Shown one piece after another: positions 37,970 through 49,600 of a stretch of 64,000 nucleotides of DNA. The DNA is taken from NCBI RefSeq assembly GCF_027912675.1, contig NZ_CP115757.1, positions 2,853,501-2,917,500 on the forward strand. The letters run 5' to 3'. The notes beneath the pieces are model-generated. The model saw nothing but the letters and a program-made list of their open reading frames with translations, had not been told where the DNA came from and did no database searches. This stretch comes from Paracoccus sp. SCSIO 75233. GTDB lineage: Bacteria > Pseudomonadota > Alphaproteobacteria > Rhodobacterales > Rhodobacteraceae. Made by a program: the position numbers and the translations under genes. Positions within the stretch are counted from its first letter, which is position 1. Each line of letters starts with the position of its first letter.

Positions 37970-39157
37970 TCAGACGGCGGCTTTCAGTGCCTCTGCCTTG
38001 TCGGTCGCTTCCCATGTGTAGCCGGTGTGGGTTTTGCCGGCATAGGTGATCTGCTCTGGCGCCTTGCCGAAGTGGCCATAGGTCGACGTGCTGCGATAAA
38101 TCGGGTGCAGCAGGTCAAGCTCGCCAATAATGGCGAAGGGGCGCAGGTCGAAGACCTCGCGCACGGCGGCGACGATTTTCTCCACCGGGACGGTTTCGGT
38201 TCCGAAGCAGTTGAGCGAGATCGAGGTCGGTTCGGCCACGCCGATGGCGTAGCTGACCTGAATCTCGCAGCGCTTGGCAAGCCCGGCTGCGACGATGTTC
38301 TTCGCAACCCAGCGGCCCGCATAGGCGGCGGAACGGTCCACCTTGGACGGATCCTTGCCCGAGAACGCACCGCCGCCGTGGCGGGCCATGCCGCCATAGG
38401 TGTCGACGATAATCTTGCGCCCGGTCAGGCCGCAATCGCCAACCGGGCCGCCGATGACGAATTTGCCGGTTGGGTTGATGAAGTATTTCGTCTCCGCAGA
38501 CAGCCACTCGGCGGGCAGAACCGGCTTGATGATCTCCTCAATGACCGCTTCGCGCAGATCGTCCAGCCCGATCTCCGGGTTGTGCTGCGTCGACAGGACG
38601 ACGGCATCGACGGCCTCCGGCCGACCATCCTCGCCGTAGCGGAACGTGACCTGCGATTTCGCGTCCGGGCGCAGCCAGTCCAGCGTGCCATTGCGGCGGA
38701 CCAGCGACTGGCGCTGAACCAGCCGGTGCGCATAGGTGATCGGGGCGGGCATCAGCACATCGGTTTCGTCCGAGGCATAGCCGAACATCAGGCCCTGATC
38801 GCCGGCACCCTGTTCTTCCAGAGCTTCGCGGTCGACACCCTGATTGATCTCCGGCGACTGCTTGCCGATGATATTGATGACCGAGCAGGTGGCACCGTCG
38901 AAGCCGACCTCGGACGAGGTATAGCCGATATCGCTGATGACATCGCGCACGATTGATTCCAGATCGACCCATGCGCTTGTCGTGATCTCGCCGGAGATAA
39001 TCGCCACCCCGGTTTTGACCATTGTTTCGCAGGCAACGCGGGCGCGCGGATCCTCGGCGATGATGGCGTCGAGCACGGCGTCGCTGATCTGGTCCGCGAT
39101 CTTGTCGGGGTGACCCTCGGACACGGATTCCGAGGTGAAGAGGTTATATTCGCTCAT
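37970..39157 (-). CDS. metK: S-adenosylmethionine synthetase
   Basis: A 395-residue enzyme making SAM from methionine and ATP. It has the N-terminal [13 protein letters not shown], the acidic loop with [10 protein letters not shown], and [24 protein letters not shown] start at the ATG at 39157 ([11 protein letters not shown]), 4 bp after ahcY stops; a longer frame at 39196 would overlap ahcY. With ahcY it forms a methyl-cycle operon. Confidence 0.97.
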   Translation of the reverse strand: MSEYNLFTSESVSEGHPDKIADQISDAVLDAIIAEDPRARVACETMVKTGVAIISGEITTSAWVDLESIVRDVISDIGYTSSEVGFDGATCSVINIIGKQSPEINQGVDREALEEQGAGDQGLMFGYASDETDVLMPAPITYAHRLVQRQSLVRRNGTLDWLRPDAKSQVTFRYGEDGRPEAVDAVVLSTQHNPEIGLDDLREAVIEEIIKPVLPAEWLSAETKYFINPTGKFVIGGPVGDCGLTGRKIIVDTYGGMARHGGGAFSGKDPSKVDRSAAYAGRWVAKNIVAAGLAKRCEIQVSYAIGVAEPTSISLNCFGTETVPVEKIVAAVREVFDLRPFAIIGELDLLHPIYRSTSTYGHFGKAPEQITYAGKTHTGYTWEATDKAEALKAAV

Positions 39158-39161
39158 GGTT

Positions 39162-40553
39162 TCAATACCGGTAATGATCTGATTTGAAAGGGCCATCCTG
39201 CGGCACGCCGATATAGTCGGCCTGCTCGGCAGAGAGCTTCGTCAGCTTTGCGCCGACCTTGTCGAGATGCAGCATCGCGACTTTCTCGTCCAGATGCTTG
39301 GGCAGGATATAGACGCCAGGGGCGTATTCGTCGCCCTTGGTGAACAGCTCGATCTGGGCCAGCACCTGGTTGGTGAAGCTGGCCGACATCACGAAGGACG
39401 GGTGGCCGGTGGCATTGCCGAGATTCAGCAGACGGCCCTGGCTCAGCAGGATGATACGATTGCCCGAGGGCATCTCGATCATGTCCACCTGATCCTTGAT
39501 ATTGGTCCATTTGTGGTTCTTCAGGCTGGCGACCTGAATCTCATTGTCGAAATGGCCGATATTGCCGACGATGGCCATGTCCTTCATCTCGCGCATATGC
39601 TCGACGCGGATGACGTCCTTGTTGCCGGTCGTGGTGACGAAGATATCGGCGGAGGCGACGACCTCCTCCAGCGTGACCACCTCGAAACCGTCCATTGCGG
39701 CTTGCAGCGCGCAGATCGGATCGACCTCGGTCACCTTCACGCGGGCACCGGCACCTTGCAGCGAGGCGGCAGAGCCTTTGCCGACATCGCCGTAACCGCA
39801 GACGACGGCGACCTTGCCGGCCATCATCACATCGGTGGCGCGGCGGATACCGTCGACGAGCGATTCCTTGCAGCCATATTTATTGTCGAATTTCGACTTG
39901 GTGACGGAGTCGTTGACGTTGATCGCCGGGAAGGGCAGCAGGCCCTTCTTGTGCAGATCGTAGAGGCGATGCACGCCGGTCGTGGTTTCCTCGCTGACGC
40001 CCTGAATGGCATCGCGCTGCTGCGTGAACCAGCCGGGGCTCTCTTCCAGCCGCTTGCGGATCTGGGCGAACAGCGCCTCTTCCTCTTCGCTGGTCGGGGT
40101 GGCGATCAGGTCATCTTCGCCGTTTTCGACCCGGGCACCCAGCAGGATATAAAGCGTGGCGTCGCCGCCATCGTCGAGGATCATATTCGCGGTCCCTTCG
40201 CCGAAGCGGAAAATCTGGTCGGTATAGGACCAGTATTCTTCCAGCGTTTCGCCCTTGATGGCGAAGACCGGCACACCGGATGCGGCAATCGCTGCGGCGG
40301 CGTGGTCCTGTGTCGAGTAGATATTGCACGAGGCCCAGCGGACATCCGCGCCCAGAGCAACCAGCGTTTCGATCAGCACGGCGGTCTGCACGGTCATATG
40401 CAGACTGCCGGCGATGCGTGCGCCTTTAAGGGGTTTTGCGTCGCGATATTCTGCCCGAAGCGCCATCAGCCCCGGCATTTCGGTTTCAGCGATGTCGAGT
40501 TCTTTCCGCCCGAAGTCGGAAAGTGCGATATCTTTGATGATGTAATCGGTCAT
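39162..40553 (-). CDS. ahcY: Adenosylhomocysteinase
   Basis: A 463-residue NAD-dependent enzyme that splits S-adenosylhomocysteine to adenosine and homocysteine. The Rossmann motif is [11 protein letters not shown], and DDGGDATLY and the C-terminal KSDHYRY are conserved. The insert near 150-190 is typical of the bacterial longer form. It leads the ahcY-metK operon and is divergent from glk. I looked in its leader for the SAH or SAM/SAH riboswitches known in Rhodobacterales and could not recognise one. Confidence 0.97.
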   Translation of the reverse strand: MTDYIIKDIALSDFGRKELDIAETEMPGLMALRAEYRDAKPLKGARIAGSLHMTVQTAVLIETLVALGADVRWASCNIYSTQDHAAAAIAASGVPVFAIKGETLEEYWSYTDQIFRFGEGTANMILDDGGDATLYILLGARVENGEDDLIATPTSEEEEALFAQIRKRLEESPGWFTQQRDAIQGVSEETTTGVHRLYDLHKKGLLPFPAINVNDSVTKSKFDNKYGCKESLVDGIRRATDVMMAGKVAVVCGYGDVGKGSAASLQGAGARVKVTEVDPICALQAAMDGFEVVTLEEVVASADIFVTTTGNKDVIRVEHMREMKDMAIVGNIGHFDNEIQVASLKNHKWTNIKDQVDMIEMPSGNRIILLSQGRLLNLGNATGHPSFVMSASFTNQVLAQIELFTKGDEYAPGVYILPKHLDEKVAMLHLDKVGAKLTKLSAEQADYIGVPQDGPFKSDHYRY

Positions 40554-40739
40554 GTATGGCCTTCAGCCTGTGGTCCGCGACTGGCGGAAAATGGTTGGAG
40601 AGCGGCCCATGTTAGCCGCCCTGCGACGAATCGACCATTCCTTATCGGTAAGACCTCTGTTTTGCCAGCCGGGCTATGGTAGGTTGCAGTGCATAAGCGG
40701 CTCGCGTATCGCAATAAATCAGACAAATCGGGGGGCAAT

Positions 40740-41666
40740 ATGGCAGTTTTACTTGCTGATGTCGGCGGAACCAATGCGCGGGTGGCGTTGGCGCGCAATG
40801 GGATAATCGATACCGACAGCATTACGCGATACCGTGGCGAGGATTATGACAGCTTTGACCGCGTGGTGCAGACCTATCTGGCCGAACAGGACGATCCCCG
40901 GCTGACGGCGGTCTGTGTCGCGGTCGCCGGTCCCGTCTCGGGCGGGCGGGCGGAGCTGACCAACCGCGACTGGGATTTCTCCGAAGAGCGCCTTGCGAAG
41001 CTGACCGATGCCGATCATGTGCGGCTGATCAACGATCTGACGGCACTGGGCTATGCCACCAATCGTCTGGACGAAGACGGTGTCTCGCTGCTGCGGGCGG
41101 CACCGGCGCATCGGTCGCGGAACGGGCAGGCCCTCGTGGTCGGTGCCGGGACCGGGTTCAATGTCTGTGGTGTCCGGCATCTGCCGGGCGGCGCGATTTC
41201 CTGTCAGGAGGCGGAGGAGGGGCATACCAGCCTGCCCGCGAATATCTATGCGCGCCTGCTGGATCAGGTCGGGGCGAGCGCGATGCCGGGCTTCTTCTCG
41301 ACCGAGGAGCTTTTTGCCGGGCGCGGTCTCGCGCGGCTGCACGAGGCGCTGCATGACGTGAAGGTGGAGCGGGCCGAGGCCATCTCCAATGCGGCCATGC
41401 AGGGCGATGCGGCTTCGGAAGAGACCTACCGTCTGTTTACCGAGCTTTTCGGCCTGCTGCTGCGCGAGCTTGCTTTGCGCTTCATGCCGGTCGAAGGCAT
41501 GTATCTTGCCGGTTCCGTGGCCCGCAGCTTCGCACACCGGACGGAGCAGTTGGAGAGTGCATTCCTTGCCGAGCCTTATATGCGGCACATCCCGGAAAAC
41601 ACGCCGCTGTTGCTGATCCGTGACGATATGGCCGCACTTCACGGCTGTCTGGCGGCAATTTCGTGA
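40740..41666 (+). CDS. glk: Glucokinase (Glk family)
   Basis: A 308-residue hexokinase-fold enzyme of the bacterial Glk family. The phosphate loop LADVGGTNARVAL starts near residue 5. The catalytic Asp is in LINDLTALGYA, a second glycine-rich loop is VGAGTGFN, and EEGHTSLP follows. It phosphorylates glucose with ATP. I start at the ATG at 40740, which has a GGGGGG ribosome site; an upstream in-frame start at 40689 would add 17 residues. Confidence 0.94.
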   Translation: MAVLLADVGGTNARVALARNGIIDTDSITRYRGEDYDSFDRVVQTYLAEQDDPRLTAVCVAVAGPVSGGRAELTNRDWDFSEERLAKLTDADHVRLINDLTALGYATNRLDEDGVSLLRAAPAHRSRNGQALVVGAGTGFNVCGVRHLPGGAISCQEAEEGHTSLPANIYARLLDQVGASAMPGFFSTEELFAGRGLARLHEALHDVKVERAEAISNAAMQGDAASEETYRLFTELFGLLLRELALRFMPVEGMYLAGSVARSFAHRTEQLESAFLAEPYMRHIPENTPLLLIRDDMAALHGCLAAIS

Positions 41667-41751
41667 AGTAGCATAAATCACACTCAACTCAGGTAGATTT
41701 CCCAAGGTAAAGCTGTAAAAACGAGGCGAAGCGCAGGAGGGGCCGTCAGGG

Positions 41752-43671
41752 ATGCATCGCAGTTTAACGATTGCCTTATCGGCGCTTGCATCGGTGGCAA
41801 TGGTCGGGGCCGATGCGTTTGCGCAGTCTGCGTCATCCTCGAACCCGTTTTCCCGCTTCTCCGGGCTTTTCAGCCGCGAAGAACAGCCTGTCACCAATGA
41901 TCAGGGCGAGGTTCTGGGTCCGCCCGTCGATCTGCAATTCGTCATCGTCAATGGCGATGAAGACCTCCGGCGGCCCTTGCGGGGCGCATCGCTGGTGGCC
42001 GGTGCGCTGGATGAACAACGGGCGACCGGGCAGGATATTCTTGCGGCGGCGCGTGGCGATTATGCCCGCGTTCTTGGGGTTCTTTACGACGAGGGCTATT
42101 TTTCGGCCATCATCAATATCACGCTGGACGGGGTGGAGGCGGCGAATATCGCGCCGCTCGACGCGCCGGACTATGTCGGTCAGGTGGTGGTCTCGGTCGA
42201 TCCCGGCCCGCGATTTGAATTCGGGCGCGCCGATCTGGGGCCGCTTGCGCCCGGCACGCAACCGATTGACGGCTATGCGGTCGGCAAACCCGCCGGGACC
42301 GGGATCATTAAACGGGCGACCTCCCGCGCGATCAGCGACTGGCGTGACGCCAGCCACGCCAAGGCCCGTGTCGCGGCGGATGAGATCATCGCGGATCACA
42401 ATGTCTCACAGCTTGAATCGCGGGTTGATCTGAACCCCGGCCCGGCCGTGACCTTCGGGCGGCTGCAGGCGACCGGGAATGAGCGACTGAGCACGCGTCG
42501 CATGCTCAAGATCGCAGGCTATCCGGAGGGTGAGCTGTTCGATCCCGAAAAGCTCGACACCATGCGCAAGCGCCTGCGCCGCTCCGGCGTGTTTTCCGCG
42601 ATCACGCTGGTCGAGGCGGAAACGCTGAACCCCGATAATTCGATGGATGTCGCGCTGACCGTGGTGGAACAGAAACCCCGCCGTCTGGGCGCGGCGTTCG
42701 AGATTTCCAGCGTCGATGGCGCCATGTTCTCCGCCTATTGGCTGCACCGCAACCTGCTGCGGGGTGGCGAGCGTTTCCGGGTGGAGGCGCAGATCAGCGA
42801 TGTCAGCGCCGACACGGATGAGCAGGATTATTCCTTCGGCGTCAGGATAGACCGGCCCGCGACGCTGTCGGCGGATACGACCGGATATATCGACCTGAAC
42901 CTGTCCGAAGATAACGAACCGGATTACTACGAACGCAAGGTGGAGTTCGGGATCGGCTTCAACCACATCGAAAGCGAGCGCCTGACCGGGGATTTTGCGC
43001 TGAAATACACCCTGTCGAAGATCAATTACGGCGATGGCTATTACGAATTTTCGACAATCTCCCTGCCGACGAAGGTCACATGGGATATGCGGGACCAACA
43101 GAACAACGCCAAGAGCGGTTTCTGGCTGTCCGGCGAGGTGACGCCGTTTGTCGGGCTGGAGGACACGGGATCAGGCGCGCAGCTTATCGGTGAGGGCCGC
43201 TACTATCGCAGCTTTCTGGAAGAGGACCGGCTGACCTTCGCGGGCCGTGCCAGGCTGGGAACGGTTGTGGGTCCCGATATTCTCGAAACCCCGCCGGATT
43301 ACCTGTTCTTCTCCGGCGGCGGCGGCAGTGTGCGCGGGCAAAAATATGAATCCCTCGGCTTCGACATCCCGCTGCCCGATCAGGAGGAGGACGCCTATGT
43401 CGGCGGGCTCAGCCTGCTGAACATCAATTTCGAGGCGCGTTATCAGGTCCGGGAAAAGATCGGTGCCGTGGCGTTCGTTGATGCGGCCCAGATCTGGGAT
43501 GACGGTGTCTGGCAGGGTGATCGGAAATGGCATGCGGGTGCGGGTGTCGGGGTGCGCTACGACACGCCGATCGGTCCGCTGCGCTTTGACGTGGCGACGC
43601 CGATCAACGAAGATGACGACGACGATGTAAGCTCGGTTCAGCTCTATCTCGGTCTTGGGCAGGCGTTCTGA
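41752..43671 (+). CDS. tamA: TamA-like outer membrane protein (BamA/Omp85 superfamily)
   Basis: A 639-residue protein with a signal peptide (cleavage near residue 25, DAFAQ/S), POTRA domains (about 40-270) and a C-terminal 16-strand beta barrel (about 300-639). The barrel contains the FFSGGGGSVRGQKYESLG loop, the Omp85 VRGF/Y-type motif, and ends in aromatic QAF. With TamB it forms the translocation and assembly module linking inner and outer membrane. tamB starts on the last base of its stop (TGATG). Confidence 0.92.
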   Translation: MHRSLTIALSALASVAMVGADAFAQSASSSNPFSRFSGLFSREEQPVTNDQGEVLGPPVDLQFVIVNGDEDLRRPLRGASLVAGALDEQRATGQDILAAARGDYARVLGVLYDEGYFSAIINITLDGVEAANIAPLDAPDYVGQVVVSVDPGPRFEFGRADLGPLAPGTQPIDGYAVGKPAGTGIIKRATSRAISDWRDASHAKARVAADEIIADHNVSQLESRVDLNPGPAVTFGRLQATGNERLSTRRMLKIAGYPEGELFDPEKLDTMRKRLRRSGVFSAITLVEAETLNPDNSMDVALTVVEQKPRRLGAAFEISSVDGAMFSAYWLHRNLLRGGERFRVEAQISDVSADTDEQDYSFGVRIDRPATLSADTTGYIDLNLSEDNEPDYYERKVEFGIGFNHIESERLTGDFALKYTLSKINYGDGYYEFSTISLPTKVTWDMRDQQNNAKSGFWLSGEVTPFVGLEDTGSGAQLIGEGRYYRSFLEEDRLTFAGRARLGTVVGPDILETPPDYLFFSGGGGSVRGQKYESLGFDIPLPDQEEDAYVGGLSLLNINFEARYQVREKIGAVAFVDAAQIWDDGVWQGDRKWHAGAGVGVRYDTPIGPLRFDVATPINEDDDDDVSSVQLYLGLGQAF

Positions 43672-46600
43672 TGTTGCGGAAATTCTCGATCAGGCTGGCG
43701 TTTCTGCTGCTGCTGCCACTCGCTGCGCTGGCGCAGGATGCGTCGGAGGATGACGCGACAGTTGCCGAAATCGCGGCGGAGGAGACCGATGACAAGGGTT
43801 TCCTGACCCGCTTCTTGCAAAACCGTTTGTCGAGCGCCGGCAGGTCGGTTGTTATCGACGGGTTCGAGGGGGCTTTGTCATCGCGCGCCACCTTCGCGCG
43901 CATTGTCATTTCCGATGGCGAAGGCGCTTGGCTGACCCTGCATGACGGCGCGATACAGTGGAACCGCTCCGCCCTTTTGCGCGGTCAGGTCCAGATCGGC
44001 GAGATGAGCGCCGCGTTGATCGAGGTGCCGCGCGGACCCATCACCGAGGAGCAGGAGGAGACGCGGGCAGAGGCACGCAGCTTCTCCCTGCCCGAATTGC
44101 CGGTCGGCATCTATATCGACCAGATCGATGCCGAGCGCGTGGTGATCGGCAGCCCGATCCTGGGTGAGGACGCGGAAATCACGCTCAGCGGCTCCATGAC
44201 GCTGGCGGGTGGCGAAGGCACCGCCGATGTTGAGATCAGCCGGGTTGACGGCAAGAAGGGCGAATTCACCTTCAAAGGCGGGTTCGACAATGAAAGCCGG
44301 GTGCTGAATATCGACCTGTCGCTGGATGAAGATCCGGGCGGTATATTCTCGCGCATCGCGGACATCGACGGCCAGCCAGCGGTCAACGCGGATATCAAGG
44401 GCAGCGGTCCGCTGACCGATTTTGCGGGTGATATCAGGCTGGCGACAGACGGGGTCGACCGGATCACGGGCACGTTGCGCAGCCAGTCCGCCGAGGGGCC
44501 GGACGGTGCGCCGGGCAATCGTTTCGATATCAATATCGGCGGCGACATCGCCACGCTGCTGCCGCCGGATAACCGTGAATTCTTCGGTGACCGGACCAGC
44601 CTGACGGCGACCGGCTGGCGCGGCGAAAGCGGGCGGCTTGAGGTCGAGGCGCTGGATCTCGATACCGATGCGCTCAAGATCGACGGGGCGCTGTCGCTGA
44701 ACGATCAGAACGCGCCGCAGATGCTCGATCTGAATATCGATTTCGGGGAGGAGGCTGGGGCGCAGACCCTGCCGGTCAAGATACCGTTTACCGAACCGCC
44801 CGTGACGGTTTTGTCGGGCGATCTTTCGCTGGGCTATAATGCTGCCGAAGGGTCGGGCTGGAGCCTGCAGGGCTGGCTGACCCAGATCGACCGCGATCAG
44901 GCCCGGATTGCCCGGCTCGATCTGGATGGCTCGGGGCAGGTGGTGCTGGCCGATGGCGAGTCGCTGGAGAATATCGGCGGTCAGATCGGTTTCGATGCAG
45001 CGGGGATTTCGCTGGTCAGCGCCAATCTTCAGCAGGCGCTTGGCGACAGGATCGGTGGCAGCACGGGGTTTGACTTCACGCCGGGCGATGTGCTGCGGCT
45101 GAGCGAGATGGAACTCGCTGGCGATGCGTATTCGCTGGGCGGCGCGCTGACCGTTGACGGGCTGAGCAGCGGTATCACGCTTTCAACGGACGGCCTGATT
45201 GCGCGCTATGATGACCTGAGCAACCTGTCCGGGCTTGCGGGCCGAAACATGTCGGGCCGGGCGGAGGCGGATATTTCTGCCAGCTACGGCGTCCTGACCC
45301 GTGCATTCGATGTTGAGGGCAATATCGTCGGCACCGACATCACCGTCGACAACGATCAGCTCGACAATCTGCTGCGCGGCGATTCCACCATCGATGTGTC
45401 CGCCGCCCGGACGGAGCAGGGTACCGAGCTGCGTTCGTTGGAGATCAACGCCCAGCGGATCAGCCTGACGGCAAACGGTCTGGTCACGGGCGACAGCATG
45501 GACCTGACGGCAGATTTCGACATGCCGACGCTGTCTGATCTCGATCCGGCGTTGGAGGGTGCTTTGGCAGCGAATGCCCGGATTTCGGGTCCGAACGGGG
45601 CGCTGCAACTTCAGTTGGATGGGCAGGCAACCGGGCTGCAAACCGGGATCGAGGCGGTTGATAATGCCTTTGCGGGTCAGTCCGACCTGACCGCCACAAT
45701 CGCGCAGCAGGAAAACGGCTTCATGCTGAACGCGCTTCGGCTGAGCAATGAGCAGCTTTCGCTGGATGGCAGCGGGCTTGTTGCCGGGCGCGACATCGAT
45801 GCCCGGTTCGACCTGAACGTCAGCGATCTTGCTGCTTTGGGCGAACGCTTCGCCGGGGCGCTTGTCGCGCAGGCGCAGATTGACGCGGATGCCGACGGGC
45901 GGCGTGTGACACTGACCGGGACGGCGGATGACATCACGCTTGGTCAGAACAATCTGGACGGGGCGTTTCTGGGTCAGACCCGGTTTTCGGTCGAGGCGGA
46001 GCAGAAGGACGATCTGGTCAATATCTCCGACATCCGGCTGAACAACGACCAGATGACCGCGACGGCGAATGCCACCATGTCGGATTCCGGCGTCAATGCG
46101 CGCGCACGTCTGGATATGGAGTCGATTGCGGCTCTTGGTGACGGGTGGCTTGGGGCGCTCGGCGCGGATGCGGTCTTTACCCAGGGGCCGGAGGGGACGC
46201 GGAATTTCCGGGTCGATGCGGTCGGGCAGGATCTCGCATTGGGTCAGCAGAGCGTTGACAGCGCGCTTGGCGGGCAAACCGATGTGACGCTGGTCGGGCA
46301 GCAGCGACCCGGCGGCGCGCTGGAGGTCACCTCGCTGGAGGTGGATAATGAGCATCTGAACATGAACGCCTCCGGCCAGCTTGATGAGGGCGCGATAGAT
46401 GCGCAGGCGCGCTTCGCGATTGGCGATCTGCGCGCGCTCGGTCAGGGATGGTCCGGGACGCTGAACGCCGATGCGACGGTAACCACGGATGATGACGGCA
46501 CACGGCAGATCCGCGTCGACGGCTCGGGGCAGGATATTCGGCTGGGGCAGGCGCAGCCGGATGCGCCGGCGACGGGTCTGACCAATATCGCCATCGCGGC

Positions 46601-49600
46601 GGCGCAAACCGGGACCGGCGCAATCCGGATAGATCGCGCCGATATTTCCAACGATCAGATGAATATCGCCGCGCAGGGTGTCGTCGGCCAGTCGCAGACT
46701 GATGCACTGGCGGCGATTGACGTGCGCGACCTCGCCTCCCTCGGTCTCGGGCTTCAGGGCGGGCTGGATGTGGATGCGCGCTTCACCGATATTGAGGACG
46801 GAAAGCGCCGCCTGACGGTGACCGGCACCGGCGACGATCTGGCGCTTGGTCAGGCGCAGGCCGATGCCGCGCTGAGCGGAACGACGACGATAGATGTCTC
46901 CGCCGTTGAGCAGGGCGGCAATTTCACCATAGAGCGGGCAGAGCTGGCCAATAACCAGACCGAAGTCAGCGCCCAAGGGGTGATCGGTCCCGATGGCACC
47001 GATGCCAGCGCCGATCTGAGCATGAGCGATCTGTCCGCGCTCGGCCTCGGCTGGTCCGGCGCGGTCGAGGCTGATGCGACATTGACCGATGCCGAAAATG
47101 GCGGGCGCGGCTTTACGCTGACCGGCACCGGCACGGATCTGTCGCTGGGTGTCGGCGGTGCCCTGACGGGGGAGACGCGGTTCACGGCGACCGGCACCCA
47201 GAATGGCGGGCTGATCGAGCTGGAAAGCGCGCAGATCGAAAACCCCGATCTGTCGGCGGATGCCTCTGGCAGGTTCGGGCAGGACCAGACCGATCTGACG
47301 GCGCAGCTTCGCGCGGATGATCTGTCCTTCCTTGGACGTGGTCTTGGCGGTGCCGTGAATGCCGATGCAACCGTCCGCGATACGGCACGGGGGCGGGCAA
47401 TCACGCTTGACGGGACGGCGCGCAATCTGAGGGTGGGCAACGCACAAGGCAATGCCGCCCTTGCCGGGGAAACCCGGCTTGCCGTCGAGGCAGTGCAAAG
47501 CGGCAGCCGCATCACCTTCGAGCGGCTTCAGGTCGAGAACCCGCAGATCGCCGCCGAGGGCGAGGGGATTATCGGCGGCGGTGTCAGCCGTTTTGACCTG
47601 CAGGCGCGGAGCGGCAATCTCGGCTTCCTTGGCCCGCAATTCGGCGGGTCGGTTCAGGCGTCAGGCCAGCTTCGGGATCAGGGCGGGCGGCGTGAATTCG
47701 ACATCAGCGGCTCCGGCACCAATATCGCAACCGGCGTCGCGCAGCTTGATGCGGCGCTGGCCGGGCAAACGCGGTTCGCCGCCAGTGGCGCGCAGGACGG
47801 GTCGCTGATCCGGCTGGACAGCGTCAGCGCCCGCAACGGGCAGATTTCAGCGACGGCCAGCGGTGTTTACGGTCCGGGTGAAACCGATATTGATGCGCAG
47901 CTCAGCGCGCCCGATCTGGGCTTCGTCATGCCGCAACTCAGCGGTAATGTTGCGGCGAATGCCCGCATTACCGACCAGCCGGGGGGTCGTCGGATCACGG
48001 CGGCGGCAACGGCGAATGGTCTGGGCATCGGCAATCCGCAGGCAGATGCGCTTTTGCAAGGTCCGACCCGCGCAGAACTGGCCCTTCAGCAAAGCAATGG
48101 CACCATCCTTGTCGAGCGGCTGAACGTCCAGAACGGTCAGATTCAGGTGATCGCGGATGGCAACCCGGCGGAGGCGCTTAATCTGGATGCGCGGCTGGCC
48201 GACCTCGCCCCGCTTCTGCCGGGGATCACCGGGTCGGCGCAGGCAACCGGCACGATCAGCCAGCAACCGGGTGGTACGGCAATGGACCTCGCCCTGACCG
48301 GGCCGGGGGGCACACGGGCGCAGGTATCGGGTGTTTACGCCGGGGCGGAGACTGATCTGCGGGTGTCCGGCGTCAGCAATGCGGCGGCGGCGAACGGGTT
48401 CCTGCGGACGCGCAGTGTCGAGGGCCCGGTCAGCTTCGATCTGCGCATGCAGGGGGAGCCGGGGCTGGACGCGATCACCGGCAATCTGAGCATGGAGAAT
48501 GGCCGCCTGGCGGAGCCGCGCATCGGGTTGACCGTGGACGATCTGCGGCTGAACGCGGCACTGGCGCGCGGGCTGATCGATCTCAACGTCAACGGTAATC
48601 TGAACGCGGGCGGTGCGCTTGGTGTGGATGGCTCGGTCGATTTGCGCTCCGGCGCGCCGGTGCTGGATCTGAATGCGCAGTTGATGGATGCCGTTATCCG
48701 CGATCCCAACCTGTATGAGCTGACGGCGAATGGCGCTGTCTCCATCAGCGGGGTGGCGGCGGATGGGCCGCTGGTCAGCGGGCGGATCAATATCGTCCAG
48801 GCGGAGTTCCGGATTCCCTCGACCGGGCTCGGGGGCACGCAGGCGATCCCGGACAACATTGTTCATATCGGCGATAGCTGGCAGGCGGCGGCCACGCGCG
48901 CGAAGGCGGGGCTGGAACCTTATGGCAGCCTTGCCGCGCAGGATGCTGAACTGGCCGGACCGGCAGCGACCCCGCCCGCGAACCCGGCGCGATTCGATCT
49001 GACGATCTCGGCGCCAAATCAGGTATTTGTGCGCGGGCGCGGCGTCGATGCGGAAATGGGTGGCGAGTTGCGGGTGACAGGTAACGCCCGCACCCCGGTG
49101 CCGGTCGGGCATCTTTCGTTGATCCGGGGCCGGGTCGATCTGCTTGGGAAGCGGTTCGAGCTCAGCGAAGGGCTGATCGAGTTGCAGGGCAGTCTTGTCC
49201 CCGTTCTGCGTCTTGTCGCGACGCATCGGGAAGACGACATCACCACCCGCATCGTCATTGACGGCGAATTGCGGGAGCCGGATATTACCTTCGAATCCGA
49301 CCCCGAATTGCCGGAAGAAGAGGTGCTGTCCTATCTGCTGTTCGGGCAGGGTCTCGACCAGATCACCCCGCTTCAGGCCGCCCAGCTTGCCAATGCAATG
49401 GCGGTACTGGCCGGGCGCGGCGGCATTGGCGTGGTCGGAAATATTCGCGACGCTGCGGGTCTGGACGATCTTGACCTGACGGTCGATGACGACGGCAGTG
49501 TCGCGGTGCGGGCGGGGAAATACCTGACCCGGAACGTCTATACCGACGTTGAACTGGATGACGACGGCAAGACGCAGATCAACCTTAACCTAGACGTCAC

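Noticed and set aside
40554..40739. SAH or SAM/SAH riboswitch in the ahcY-metK leader
   Set aside because: These elements are known near such genes in Rhodobacterales, but I could not line up the conserved core with this leader by eye. A covariance-model search would settle it.
45183..47639. An 818-codon minus-strand open frame antisense to tamB
   Set aside because: It is a shadow of GC-rich repetitive codons in tamB; the translation is basic, low-complexity and has no domain or ribosome site. The same holds for 47847-49226.
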